DNA of 38,722 bases from contig DYLU01000026.1 in assembly GCA_020721905.1 (NCBI GenBank), forward strand, positions 1 to 38,722, given 5' to 3'. Shown here in pieces: positions 1 to 8,767 of the stretch (its first letter is position 1; every line of letters starts with the position of its first letter). Origin of the DNA: Leptospira biflexa (lineage in GTDB: Bacteria > Spirochaetota > UBA4802 > UB4802). The translations under genes and the position numbers were made by a program. The notes under the pieces were generated by a model. The model saw nothing but the letters and a program-made list of their open reading frames with translations. It was not told where the DNA came from and searched no databases.

Positions 1-349
1 CCGTCTCTGCGCGCTGTTTGGGAGCAGTTTCTTTTAAATCCTCTTTATGTTCAACACCTTCTTCAGAAGCTTCGCCTTCTTTTGCTTCAATTTCTTTTTT
101 TAACTCTTTTGCGACATGTACTCTTCTTTTCAGTTTTATTTTCTTTTTTAATTCTGCCTGCTGAATCAGTTTTTTAGCTTCCCGGGCTCTCTGTTCTTTT
201 ATTATCTGAATCTTCTTTTCTATAAGAAACACATCGTCATTTGCCAGTTCAGATTGTTCATCTGTACAGGGTATGCCAAGATCCTTACAGATTTTTATAA
301 CATCATCTGTTGAAACATGATTTTTTGTTGCCACATCTATAGCTTTCAT
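1..349 (-). CDS. infB: Translation initiation factor IF-2, N-terminal fragment (cut by window edge)
   Basis: Only the first 116 codons lie in the window; the frame is open to position 1. The start is the ATG at 349, with a weak AGGGA a few bases upstream. The first ~45 residues (MKAIDVATKNHVSTDDVIKI onward, including KDLGIPC) match the IF2_N pattern of a short helical domain with a conserved 'elGi' turn. After that comes the highly charged Lys/Glu-rich linker (AKELKKEIEAKEGEASEEG) that precedes the G domain in many IF-2 proteins. The GTPase domain itself is outside the window. Position directly after rimP and nusA is the classic conserved order and is the main support. IF-2 delivers initiator tRNA to the 30S subunit using GTP. 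Confidence 0.85.
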   Translation of the reverse strand, partial: MKAIDVATKNHVSTDDVIKICKDLGIPCTDEQSELANDDVFLIEKKIQIIKEQRAREAKKLIQQAELKKKIKLKRRVHVAKELKKEIEAKEGEASEEGVEHKEDLKETAPKQRAET

Positions 350-471
350 TAACAAATCCCTATTCAATTAAATTATTAGCCTGTACTTATGCCATCAACA
401 GAACAAAAAAAGTCCACAACCCTGCCCGTATGGATATGAGACTGTTCCTCACGTCCAATCGGAACCATCTG

Positions 472-1806
472 CTATTCCTGCTTATCTTCCTGTTCATCTT
501 CATAATCTTCTTCTTCAAAGTCAACATATTCTTGTATTATATTTATTATCTTTTGAGCTGTCTTTTCACCAATACCATCAATATTCATCAGATCTTCTAC
601 AGATTTTTCAACCAGATCCTCAACTGAGAAAATTCCTCCCGCCTCAAGCAAAGCAATGGTTCGTGCATCAAGTCCTGGCAATTCTTCCAGAGGTGTTTCG
701 CCTTCCGTAGTTGTTGCAAATAGCTGCTCAACCAGTGCACGTGATTCACTTGAACTTAAGAATTCTCTATACTGATCCTCAGTTTTAATATCAATATTGA
801 ACCCACACAATTTGGCAGCCAGCCGTGCATTATGACCGTTTTTACCAATAGCAAGCCTATACTGGTCATTGTCTACAACTGCTATTACTCCGCCATCACG
901 TGTTTCAATAATTTCTTTAACCTTTGCCGGAGTCAGTGCATTTGAAGCCATTACCTTTTTATTAGGTGAATATTCTACAACATCAATCTTCTCCCCTTCA
1001 AGCTCACGGACAATTGATTGAATCCGCACCCCTTTCATGCCAACACATGCACCCACGCTATCAATGTCATCCCTGTCACTGGTTACAGCAACCTTGGTGC
1101 GCATTCCCGGCTCCCGTACAATATTTACAATTTTCACTATTCCATCATATATTTCGGGAATTTCCATTTCAAAAAGTTTTTCCACAAATTTTGGATGCGC
1201 ACGGGAAAGTACCACACTGGGTCCTTTGCTGTTTCTCTGTACACTCAGCACTATAGCTTTAACTCTGTCGCCTATTTTATAATGTTCAAGCGGCGATTGT
1301 TCACGTGCAGGTATTATACCTTCAGTTTTTCCCAGATCAATATACAGTGCTTCTTTTGTTTTACGCTGGACATAGCCATTTATTAATTCATTTACTTTGT
1401 CTTTATACTCATCATAAACGATATTCTTCTCTGCCTCTTTAATCTTTTGCAAAATAACCTGTTTTGCTGTTTGTGCAGCTATGCGTCCAAATGTTTCAAG
1501 CGGATTTTCTTCCACGATGACCTCATCGCCAAACTTTGCATCAGGTTTAATCTTTTGGGCTTCTTCCAGCGATATTTCTTCGGCATGATTTTTAGGCACC
1601 CGTACCACCATTTTTCGCGAAATAACCTTTACGATATTTCTTTCTCTATCAAAGGTAATATCTACGGGTTTGGTGATGCCATATTGCTTCTTATATGCAG
1701 ACAGCATCGCTGACTGAACTATCTCCTCAATCATCTCACGGGTTATTCCTTTTTCAGTAGCAATCTGATGCAGTGCTTCAAAAAAGTTTCCACTCATACT
1801 GTTCAC
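472..1806 (-). CDS. nusA: Transcription termination/antitermination factor NusA
   Basis: The protein is 444 aa and binds RNA polymerase and nascent RNA in pausing, termination and antitermination. Domains in order: N-terminal polymerase-binding domain (1-~125), S1 domain (~130-200, 'VQRKTKEALYIDLGKTEGII'), KH1/KH2 (~230-345, including the GACVGMKGVRIQ and AIGKNGHNARLAAKLCG motifs), then one helix-hairpin-helix type repeat (LPGLDARTIALLEAGGI ... IDGIGEKTAQKI) and a very acidic tail. It starts with ATG two bases after rimP ends, so the two are translationally coupled, and infB follows 122 bp later. That gap shows no clear terminator or promoter. The C-terminal region is shorter than the two-acidic-repeat form of E. 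coli. Identification is secure from motifs and synteny. Confidence 0.97.
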   Translation of the reverse strand: MNSMSGNFFEALHQIATEKGITREMIEEIVQSAMLSAYKKQYGITKPVDITFDRERNIVKVISRKMVVRVPKNHAEEISLEEAQKIKPDAKFGDEVIVEENPLETFGRIAAQTAKQVILQKIKEAEKNIVYDEYKDKVNELINGYVQRKTKEALYIDLGKTEGIIPAREQSPLEHYKIGDRVKAIVLSVQRNSKGPSVVLSRAHPKFVEKLFEMEIPEIYDGIVKIVNIVREPGMRTKVAVTSDRDDIDSVGACVGMKGVRIQSIVRELEGEKIDVVEYSPNKKVMASNALTPAKVKEIIETRDGGVIAVVDNDQYRLAIGKNGHNARLAAKLCGFNIDIKTEDQYREFLSSSESRALVEQLFATTTEGETPLEELPGLDARTIALLEAGGIFSVEDLVEKSVEDLMNIDGIGEKTAQKIINIIQEYVDFEEEDYEDEQEDKQE

Positions 1807-1808
1807 CT

Positions 1809-2249
1809 TTAATAATCTAAATTTGCTTTTATGATTTGGGCATATGAAAGAGTCAATACTTTATTAGTCTCATTAATAGTTACTATCTCCCCATCTATTC
1901 TTGTAAGCGTGCCCTTGAATGTTTTCCTGGTATCATCCTCCACGTAAATTCCTTTTACAGGCGCTCCTGTAAACCGCAGAAAGTCATCAATAGTTCTGAG
2001 TTCCCGCTTTATTCCCGGTGAAGAAATTTCAATAGTATAGTCGTCAAGCACCTGCCCTTCATCTATACGATGGGACAACTCCTTGCTGAATTTTTCACAA
2101 TCAAGATGCGATATGCCATTAATGTGGTCAATCTTAACAGTAATGCGCGGTGTCTTCCCGTGCAAAACAAGAACACTGTCATATATACTATAGCCCAGGT
2201 CGTGAGCCACATTGTTAATTATTAACTCAAGGGTTTCATTGAGTTTCAT
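1809..2249 (-). CDS. rimP: Ribosome maturation factor RimP
   Basis: RimP is needed for 30S subunit maturation. The 146-aa product shows the two family domains: an N-terminal alpha/beta part (DLGYSIYDSVLVLHGKTPRITVKID, with the CEKFSKELSHRIDE helix and the conserved EISSPGIKREL) and a C-terminal SH3-like part ending in QIIKANLDY, close to the usual '..I.kA.L.P'. The frame stays open back to 2348, but that longer version would be translated through the terminator hairpin at 2285-2311. I therefore place the start at the ATG at 2249 (MKLNETLEL); the ATG at 2261 is an alternative. Neither has a strong Shine-Dalgarno sequence. It is the first gene of the rimP-nusA-infB operon. Confidence 0.93.
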   Translation of the reverse strand: MKLNETLELIINNVAHDLGYSIYDSVLVLHGKTPRITVKIDHINGISHLDCEKFSKELSHRIDEGQVLDDYTIEISSPGIKRELRTIDDFLRFTGAPVKGIYVEDDTRKTFKGTLTRIDGEIVTINETNKVLTLSYAQIIKANLDY

Positions 2250-2284
2250 TATAATGCTCATATTTATTGATATATACATGTGAC

Positions 2285-2311
2285 TAAAAAAAAGAGTGGC
2301 TTTTGCCACCC
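2285..2311 (-). terminator. Intrinsic terminator in the leader of rimP-nusA-infB
   Basis: Read on the minus strand, GGGTGGC-AAAA-GCCACTC forms a 7-bp stem (one G-U pair) with a 4-nt loop, followed at once by a run of eight T. This is a standard Rho-independent terminator. It lies between the candidate promoter (2364-2392) and the rimP start (2249), with no minus-strand gene upstream to terminate. It is therefore more likely an attenuator of the operon itself. Confidence 0.7.
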
Positions 2312-2363
2312 GCTTTACACAATCGTTAACAATAAAGCAGAAAACCAACTACCTCAATTAATC

Positions 2364-2392
2364 AATATAATATCTTGTGCTTACAATTTCAA
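2364..2392 (-). promoter_or_regulatory. Sigma70-type promoter for rimP-nusA-infB
   Basis: On the minus strand, TTGAAA (2392-2387), a 17-bp spacer and TATATT (2369-2364) each match five of six consensus bases. The predicted transcript would start near 2357 and run through the leader terminator at 2311-2285 before reaching rimP. Confidence 0.55.
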
Positions 2393-2498
2393 GCTTTTTT
2401 TTAACTTTACATTCTCTGCAGGAAAAATTCTGATTTACATACTATGCCATAATACTATATATTTTATCTATAATAAATAACTGTATATCAGGTACTGT

Positions 2499-5400
2499 AT
2501 GGAACATGATATTCTGCAATCAATGAAACTGGAAATTACTAAAAATCTCAAATTTACACCATACTTACGTATATCCCTTCACCCATTTATTGCACAATCA
2601 AAAAGTGATATTGCACATAATATACTCTGTGCAGAATTATCTGCAGAGCCAGCTATTCGCTTCAGTGCAATACGTACAATAACAAACTATCTTCTGCCAG
2701 GATTCACAGACCTTTTCCATGCCTTATTCCAGCATTCAATAACCGATGATGAAAAGATCCATATCTGCATGTATCTGGCAACATTTGGGAATAGCCAGAC
2801 AGTAGAGCTCTTTAATAATTATATTTTGGATAATTTCAATAAAGAATCAAACCATACAATCGTCATACAGTGTCTGGAAACGCTAAGAATTTTACGGCAT
2901 CCTGACAGCTCTCTCCTTAAAACATTAAAAAGCATAATTAGTGAGACTGGAACCCATGAGGTGATCCGGTATTATGCACTACGAACATTATCAATTTATA
3001 ATGATATTCATGTACTGAGTTCATTAATTAAACAGGATGAATATACGCTTCTGGGAATTTTTGATGCAATTGCATTTATAAGCAACTATTGTATTACCCA
3101 AAAAAACCAAAAAAAAGAAGAATCAGATTCACCAAATGAAGAAAATCTTATTATTGAACTCAGGGTCTTTTTATCCAGGATGCTGCCCCAATTTGATGAA
3201 TTTTCAACAAGAGTGAAGATTTCATGTTTAAACGCTCTTATTACATCTAAACATAGGGAAACTAATGATTATGTACTAAAAATACTTAGTGGCCACAATG
3301 AAAATGAAAAAGAAGAACTACTTCTATTACTCCAGCATACCATCATGTTGTTACGGGATCCTGAACCGTTAATCAGGGCACTCATTTCATATGGCACTGT
3401 ATCACCCCATCATAATACAATAATTGCTGATACCATTATAAACTATTTTGAATCGCTTCAGAATGACAGAAGCAGTACATTATTAAAAGATAAACTTTTT
3501 AATTATTTTACCGTCACTCTGGATTCTTTCTTTGAACTTTATAGAAAAAATTACATGATATCAGATGTAGAAGAAAAAAACTACCCTGAAATTTTCAGGG
3601 ATGTGAGGAATTTTATACTATCAAAATTTACTCCACACATTTTAAATAAAATTATTCATTATCTCAGATATGAAGAAAATACTGATATACATACAATCAT
3701 CACCCTTTTAAGCACGTATATGCCTTTCATTGACAGCTCTATCCGAAATACATTTTCATTATTGATTGAAATGCTCTATGACAGGGACCCCAAAAGCAGA
3801 GAAATTACTGCCTCACGATTAGAAACGATTGACTTTGAAAAGCGTTTTTTACAGGAACGAATTATCAGGTTATGTAATATAATAGCCAGGTTAAATATTC
3901 AATCAGCTGCAACCCTCCTTGTAAAAATTTACAATTATCTGAAAAAGTATCGTGATGAAAAACTGTTTGATGCATGCATACAAACATTATCCATCATGAA
4001 ATACCCTTATATGCTTGGGGAACTGGAATTAATGTTATTATCAGGCGACCGTAACGATCAGCTTTTTGCACTCAAATACCTTGTACATTATACACAACAG
4101 CAGACAGCTCCCATCCTTTTTGAACTTTTGAAGAATACAGAAACTTTAGACCCTGACGTTATCATTACAGACTTACAACTCCTGTTACAGGATGAAACCA
4201 CCCAATACAAAAATTCATCTGAAATCCTTACAAACATTGTACTGAAATACAATGAGATAGCCATTAAGCAATTTGCCATACGTAATGTTGGCCACTGCGG
4301 CAGTGAGAAAGAGATAGAATGGCTTATAACACTTTTTGCTGAAACAAATGAAATTTCTTTAAAAGAAACAATACTGCAATCAATTAGCAGCATAATACTC
4401 CGCTTAAGGGATTTCAATAAAAGGGCATTGTCTCAGTTCCTATTGGATTGTTTAAAAGAATCAGGGATTCGCATCCGTATATATGCAATCACACTATCAT
4501 TACAACTCAACAATAAGGATGTTGGAAAATATATTAAAGAAATGCTGATTATAAAAAACAGGGACATCCAGACAGAAATGCTATATATATTTCACAATTA
4601 CATTACACCTGAATTTTCATATTTTCTATTATCACTATTAAAGGAAGACTATTCAATTGCTCATGAAATAATATCACTATTACAGAATTTACCCGCTGAA
4701 ATTTCTGAAGACATTGTCAATTTTATTGGTAATATGTACAAAAAGAATGGAATTGATATTTCTCAGGCACAGGCTCCTTTAACAATCAAACCAGGCAAAA
4801 TCGATACTTTAAGCGATTACTTTATTATAACAATAAAAATGTATGGCGATACAAATTCAATTTTGCTTGAAAAACTTGTGACTGCACTCAATACTATACA
4901 ATCACTTATCCTGAATCACTGTAAACAAAATAACCTTGCAATCCACGCACTATTACCTGGATTAATTACTGTATATTCCAATAATCCTTTGAATGTAGCT
5001 GATGCCCTTATATCCATCATACAGAGTATACAAAAATATAATGATACTTCAAACACACCGTTTAAAGCAATTATTCAATCCTATAATGCCAGGATAATAC
5101 AATCAGGGCAGGATATTACAATAGTATCTGATACAACATACACCCATGACATCCTGTATAACTATGCCATCATAGATGAAAATCTTTATTCTGCAATACA
5201 TGAAGAATTTACCTGTAATCCCCTGCCTCATATACTTGCCAATCATTCACACATCCAACTGTTTTATTTATCCAATAAAAAGAATTCGCTTGTTGAAGCA
5301 CATAAGGATCTTGACCAGATTATCCTGAATGAAAAGACAAAAAAAGAAAAGGAACAGGAGCTACTTGACGAAATAAAAAAAAGAAAACTTCACATGCAAT

Positions 5401-5591
5401 CTCAGGGTTCTGCAGATTATCTTGCTACCCTTGAAAGAGTGAATGGAATTTTGCGTAGCGAAATAAATGAAATTAATAAATATATACAAAAAAGAAGCAC
5501 CGATAGAGAACTCAATACACAGGTTTCCAGGATGCTTGAAAATTTACAAAGAAAAATATTTCTGGAAATATCTAATTTTACCATGAAGTAA
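2499..5591 (+). CDS. Large HEAT-repeat-like protein with C-terminal coiled coil, function unknown
   Basis: The 1030-aa product has no signal peptide or membrane segment, so it is probably cytoplasmic. From about residue 20 to 800 it is almost entirely paired amphipathic helices of ~35-40 residues with HEAT/ARM-like features, for example SAEPAIRFSAIRTITNYLLP, TGTHEVIRYYALRTLSIYND, NDQLFALKYLVHYTQQQ and GIRIRIYAITLSLQLNNKDV. Residues ~800-920 look like a mixed alpha/beta domain, and the last ~110 residues (from about KDLDQIILNEKTKKEKEQE) are a Lys/Glu-rich coiled coil. The ATG has AGG nine bases upstream. It is divergent from the rimP operon and convergent with the TPR gene at 5649. Such solenoids usually scaffold protein complexes; no catalytic motif is visible. 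I do not recognise a named family. Confidence 0.85.
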   Translation: MEHDILQSMKLEITKNLKFTPYLRISLHPFIAQSKSDIAHNILCAELSAEPAIRFSAIRTITNYLLPGFTDLFHALFQHSITDDEKIHICMYLATFGNSQTVELFNNYILDNFNKESNHTIVIQCLETLRILRHPDSSLLKTLKSIISETGTHEVIRYYALRTLSIYNDIHVLSSLIKQDEYTLLGIFDAIAFISNYCITQKNQKKEESDSPNEENLIIELRVFLSRMLPQFDEFSTRVKISCLNALITSKHRETNDYVLKILSGHNENEKEELLLLLQHTIMLLRDPEPLIRALISYGTVSPHHNTIIADTIINYFESLQNDRSSTLLKDKLFNYFTVTLDSFFELYRKNYMISDVEEKNYPEIFRDVRNFILSKFTPHILNKIIHYLRYEENTDIHTIITLLSTYMPFIDSSIRNTFSLLIEMLYDRDPKSREITASRLETIDFEKRFLQERIIRLCNIIARLNIQSAATLLVKIYNYLKKYRDEKLFDACIQTLSIMKYPYMLGELELMLLSGDRNDQLFALKYLVHYTQQQTAPILFELLKNTETLDPDVIITDLQLLLQDETTQYKNSSEILTNIVLKYNEIAIKQFAIRNVGHCGSEKEIEWLITLFAETNEISLKETILQSISSIILRLRDFNKRALSQFLLDCLKESGIRIRIYAITLSLQLNNKDVGKYIKEMLIIKNRDIQTEMLYIFHNYITPEFSYFLLSLLKEDYSIAHEIISLLQNLPAEISEDIVNFIGNMYKKNGIDISQAQAPLTIKPGKIDTLSDYFIITIKMYGDTNSILLEKLVTALNTIQSLILNHCKQNNLAIHALLPGLITVYSNNPLNVADALISIIQSIQKYNDTSNTPFKAIIQSYNARIIQSGQDITIVSDTTYTHDILYNYAIIDENLYSAIHEEFTCNPLPHILANHSHIQLFYLSNKKNSLVEAHKDLDQIILNEKTKKEKEQELLDEIKKRKLHMQSQGSADYLATLERVNGILRSEINEINKYIQKRSTDRELNTQVSRMLENLQRKIFLEISNFTMK

Positions 5592-5648
5592 AATCAACAC
5601 AAACAGTATCATAATAACTACTGGCCAAAATCAGCAGCAGACATTTTA

Positions 5649-6500
5649 CTATTCTACATGTTCCAGTTCGGCAAACTGACGCGAGAGATTCATCTTATGT
5701 TCTATCAGCGTATATGAATGGGTAAGGAAAAAAACATCATTTTTAAACTGCAATAATTTTTCATACTGCTTATATGCAGTTTTATAATCTTTCACCTTAA
5801 AGGAGCTTTCAGCAAAATAGTAATGATATGCCTTGTCATAATCCGCTTTTGCTACATCTATTGATTTCAGCCATATAAGTGCTTTATAGTACTCACCCTT
5901 TTTAAAATGTATTTTTGCAAATCCTATAACCGCATCAGGATAGTGCGGATTAATTTTTAACGCAGCCTCAAAATACTTCTGTGCCAGTTCCAGCTGATTT
6001 CGTTCAACATAAATATTTCCTATTTTTATTATTGCCACAAGCTCTTTGTGGTTAATCTGCAAAGCTTTCCTGAATAAGGTAAGCGCATCGCCTTCTCTCC
6101 CGGTTACTGCATACAGCTCACCCATTAAAATATATATCTTTGGATTTTCAGGCACAATATGCATCGCCTTTTCCAGATATATACGGGCAGTATCATATTC
6201 TCTTTTACGCATACAGGCAACACCACAATTATATAAAAAAGGGTAAAAAAGGGGAGCATGCTTCAAACCCTCCTTAAATATATCCAGTGCACCTTCCAGA
6301 TCATTGGCTACAAGCTTATCAGCACCTTTATTATTATACAGGGCTGCTTCACTGTTGCCTGTGCAAAAAAGTACTCCATTCTTCTCATAAATAGTATATT
6401 TTGGATTTTGTGCGATAGTTCCTGTCAATTCATCTGAAGCAAAACATAAGCTACAGGATAGTAAAACCAGTATTGCAGTCTTCAATGGTAAAGAAAACAT
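5649..6500 (-). CDS. Secreted TPR-repeat protein
   Basis: The product is 283 aa. The start is the ATG at 6500, with AAAGG seven bases upstream; an in-frame extension to 6590 lies inside the upstream ATPase gene and has no ribosome site. The N-terminus is a signal peptide (MFSLPLKTAILVLLSCSLCFA). LLSC could serve as a relaxed lipobox, otherwise cleavage after CFA is likely. At least five tandem tetratricopeptide repeats follow, with typical GNSEAALYNNKGADKLVAND, YDTARIYLEKAMHIVPENPK, GDALTLFRKALQINHKE and AQKYFEAALKINPHYPDAV units. TPR arrays bind protein partners, so an envelope scaffold role is inferred. It overlaps the end of the ABC ATPase gene by 19 nt, implying coupled translation. Confidence 0.85.
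   Translation of the reverse strand: MFSLPLKTAILVLLSCSLCFASDELTGTIAQNPKYTIYEKNGVLFCTGNSEAALYNNKGADKLVANDLEGALDIFKEGLKHAPLFYPFLYNCGVACMRKREYDTARIYLEKAMHIVPENPKIYILMGELYAVTGREGDALTLFRKALQINHKELVAIIKIGNIYVERNQLELAQKYFEAALKINPHYPDAVIGFAKIHFKKGEYYKALIWLKSIDVAKADYDKAYHYYFAESSFKVKDYKTAYKQYEKLLQFKNDVFFLTHSYTLIEHKMNLSRQFAELEHVE
6412..6420 (+). repeat. GCGATAGTT motif, site 1
   Basis: Extended match GCGATAGTTCC. Inside the TPR gene, whose strand reads it as Gly-Thr-Ile-Ala. Confidence 0.7.
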
Positions 6501-7447
6501 GCTACCTTTGCTCCATTCACCATAACTGTTGCAGGATATGCTTCCCTGCATACAGGCATTGCGTACTTGCATCGCGGATGGAAATGGCACCCTGTTGGGG
6601 GATTTTCAGGCGAAGGGATCTCTCCCGTAACAACTGAAAAAGAATGCCTGGAAGGTTTTATGTCGGGGATTGAAGCAATTAAACTCTGTGTATATGGATG
6701 CAGTGGTTTTTTATATAGTTTATCTGAAATATTTTCTTCAATAATTTTACCCAGATACATAACCCCAACCCTGTTGCTTATATGTTTTACAACTGCCAGA
6801 TTATGAGCAACAAAGAGATATGCAACCCCTAATGTTTCCTGCAAATCATTCAGCAAATTTAATATCTGCCCCTGTATTGATACATCAAGAGCTGATATTG
6901 GTTCATCAAGAACCACAAATGAAGGGCTCAATGCCAGAGCCCGAGCAATGCAAATACGCTGCCGTTGCCCTCCGCTGAATTCATGAGGGTAGCGTGAAGC
7001 ATGGCCTGCATCAAGACCTACCATTTGCAACAGATCATATGTTCTTTCTTTTACTGCCGCTTTTGAAAAGTTTTCATGAATGCGTAAAGATTCAGATACA
7101 ATTTTTTCAACAGTCATACGCGGATTAAGCGAACCATACGGATCCTGAAATACTATCTGCATATTTTTTCTGAATCTACGTAAACTATCTTTTGACAATG
7201 TATGCAATGGTGTATTTAAAATATCTATCTTACCGCTGTCAGGCTCAATGAGACGAAGCAATGTTCGTGCCAGCGTTGTTTTTCCACAACCGCTTTCACC
7301 CACAAGCCCATAGGTAGTTCCCTCAACAATAGATAAGCTGACTCTATCAACTGCTTTAACAATAGATTTATTCCCAAAAGCACCTTTCTTCACCGTAAAT
7401 GTCTTGACAATATCACGTACCTCTACAACACAATTACCATTTTCCAT
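6482..7447 (-). CDS. Oligopeptide/dipeptide ABC transporter ATP-binding protein (DppF/OppF type)
   Basis: The 321-aa protein is the second nucleotide-binding subunit type of peptide importers. It shows Walker A GESGCGKTT (residues ~50-58), a Q-loop (IVFQDPYGSLNP), the ABC signature FSGGQRQRICIARAL, Walker B FVVLDEPISALD and the switch His (LFVAHNLAVV). The C-terminal oligopeptide-transporter extension (PPTGCHFHPRCKYAMPVC) carries cysteines that in some relatives bind a metal cluster. The ATG at 7447 has no strong Shine-Dalgarno. No permease, binding protein or DppD partner is present here, so it is either an orphan or its partners lie elsewhere. The TPR gene downstream overlaps it. Confidence 0.93.
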   Translation of the reverse strand: MENGNCVVEVRDIVKTFTVKKGAFGNKSIVKAVDRVSLSIVEGTTYGLVGESGCGKTTLARTLLRLIEPDSGKIDILNTPLHTLSKDSLRRFRKNMQIVFQDPYGSLNPRMTVEKIVSESLRIHENFSKAAVKERTYDLLQMVGLDAGHASRYPHEFSGGQRQRICIARALALSPSFVVLDEPISALDVSIQGQILNLLNDLQETLGVAYLFVAHNLAVVKHISNRVGVMYLGKIIEENISDKLYKKPLHPYTQSLIASIPDIKPSRHSFSVVTGEIPSPENPPTGCHFHPRCKYAMPVCREAYPATVMVNGAKVACFLYH

Positions 7448-7583
7448 TATTAAAATTTAACCCCGGTAAATAGAAAATTCTGACACCACACGTAACTGCA
7501 TGTAATTTGATAAAACATCCAGATCGTTCATTGTCAATATAAAAATAATTGAATAATTATGTATTTTGATTACTATTATTATA

Positions 7584-7632
7584 GTGTACAGGTTATTAAT
7601 CAAATCATGCTACTATGTACACCATATATAAT
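7584..7632 (+). promoter_or_regulatory. Candidate promoter with inverted-repeat operator for the TPR lipoprotein
   Basis: A perfect 7-nt inverted repeat, GTGTACA (7584-7590) and TGTACAC (7616-7622), precedes a perfect -10 box TATAAT (7627-7632). No good -35 box sits 16-18 bp upstream, which would fit an activator-dependent or weak promoter. The half-site spacing of about three helical turns suits a dimeric regulator. No experimental or family evidence supports a specific factor. Confidence 0.35.
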
Positions 7633-7676
7633 GAATTATTTATTTTATCATAACATAACAAAGGAGCACTATTGAT

Positions 7677-8711
7677 ATGGGGAACTTAACACAAAAAAAA
7701 TTTTTTTCATTTTTATTACTCTTTACTTTATTAATGAGCTCAGGGTGTGCCACAATATATCAACAACAAAAGAAAAAAATGAATGCAAATTATTATGAAG
7801 GCATACAGCTGTATAAAAAAGGGAATTATGCACTGGCAAAAGAACGTTTTGAAACAGTGCTTTCCATTGACCCCGAACATACCGGAGCACGCCAGTATTT
7901 AAGTATTACTGCAGAAGCCTTGCAGAAACGTGCCAAAAAATATTATGATGCCGGTATTAATTATAAGCGTGGTGGCGACCTGGAAAACGCACTACTGCAG
8001 TTTCTGGAAGCTGAAAAACGTGACCCTGAGTATAAAGATGTCAAAACGCAAATTGAAACTATTCGGAATTCAAAATATGCTCAGAAGAAATATGATTATT
8101 ATTACACCACTGCCCGGAAGCAATTTGACAAAAGGCAATATATTGCTGCTTACAAAAGTGCAGGCAGAGCAGAAGTTTTTAACCCTGATAGCCTGGAATT
8201 AGCAACGTTAAAAACACGGATTAATAATCAGTTAGATAATGCTTCTTATCCCTATACCTCAAAAGCTGAAGCAGCTCGTAAAAAGAATAAGTTTGATACA
8301 GCAAAAACATACTGCAACAAGGCACTTAAAGTAAACCCATGGGATGAAAAAGCAAAAAATATTCTCAAAGATATTAATAGACTGGAAAATCTTAACGAAA
8401 TGTATGGCACTGGCGAAAAAGCATATCGTAAGGGTGATCTTATAACTGCCTACCGTTTATTTAAAAGAGTGGACAATGAAGAAGCAGGTTATCGTAATAC
8501 TTCTCATTATTTATCAACCATCAAATCAAAACTGGAAGGTAATATTAACACCTACTATAACAATGGGGTAACATACTATGAACAGGATAATTTTGAAGCA
8601 GCCATTGCTGAATGGGATAAAGTGCTTTTAATAGACCCCAACCATCAGAAAGCGCGGGAATACCGTGAAAGAGCCGTAGCAAAATTAGAACTGCAAAAAA
8701 CATTGCGGTAA
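7677..8711 (+). CDS. TPR-repeat lipoprotein
   Basis: The 344-aa product begins with a type II signal peptide (hydrophobic FFSFLLLFTLLM, then the lipobox SSGC), so it is probably lipid-anchored in the envelope. The remainder is a TPR array: YYEGIQLYKKGNYALAKERF, YYDAGINYKRGGDLENALLQ, YYYTTARKQFDKRQYIAAYK, KAEAARKKNKFDTAKTYCNK, GEKAYRKGDLITAYRLFKRV and YNNGVTYYEQDNFEAAIAEW. Each unit ends near a 'DP/NP' turn. Start: ATG with AAGGAG ten bases upstream, which is strong. It stands alone between the divergent ABC ATPase and the convergent VWA gene. Function beyond protein binding is unknown. Confidence 0.9.
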   Translation: MGNLTQKKFFSFLLLFTLLMSSGCATIYQQQKKKMNANYYEGIQLYKKGNYALAKERFETVLSIDPEHTGARQYLSITAEALQKRAKKYYDAGINYKRGGDLENALLQFLEAEKRDPEYKDVKTQIETIRNSKYAQKKYDYYYTTARKQFDKRQYIAAYKSAGRAEVFNPDSLELATLKTRINNQLDNASYPYTSKAEAARKKNKFDTAKTYCNKALKVNPWDEKAKNILKDINRLENLNEMYGTGEKAYRKGDLITAYRLFKRVDNEEAGYRNTSHYLSTIKSKLEGNINTYYNNGVTYYEQDNFEAAIAEWDKVLLIDPNHQKAREYRERAVAKLELQKTLR

Positions 8712-8715
8712 TACC

Positions 8716-8762
8716 AATACTATATACTCATCTTTTTTAAACTTCAGGGTGTATATAGTATT
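8716..8762. terminator. AT-rich inverted repeat between convergent genes (possible bidirectional terminator)
   Basis: AATACTATATAC (8716-8727) and its exact complement GTATATAGTATT (8751-8762) form a 12-bp stem around a 23-nt loop. It lies exactly between the ends of the TPR lipoprotein and the VWA gene. The stem is poor in G/C and the T-tract sits in the loop, so termination strength is doubtful. Confidence 0.4.
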
Positions 8763-8767
8763 ATATT

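Noticed and set aside
430-627. Plus-strand frame rich in Phe/Ile opposite the nusA end
   Set aside because: It is the antisense of the acidic nusA tail; the hydrophobic composition is a mirror artefact.
1809-2348. Longer 179-aa version of RimP
   Set aside because: The extra N-terminus would be translated across the leader terminator and does not resemble the family.
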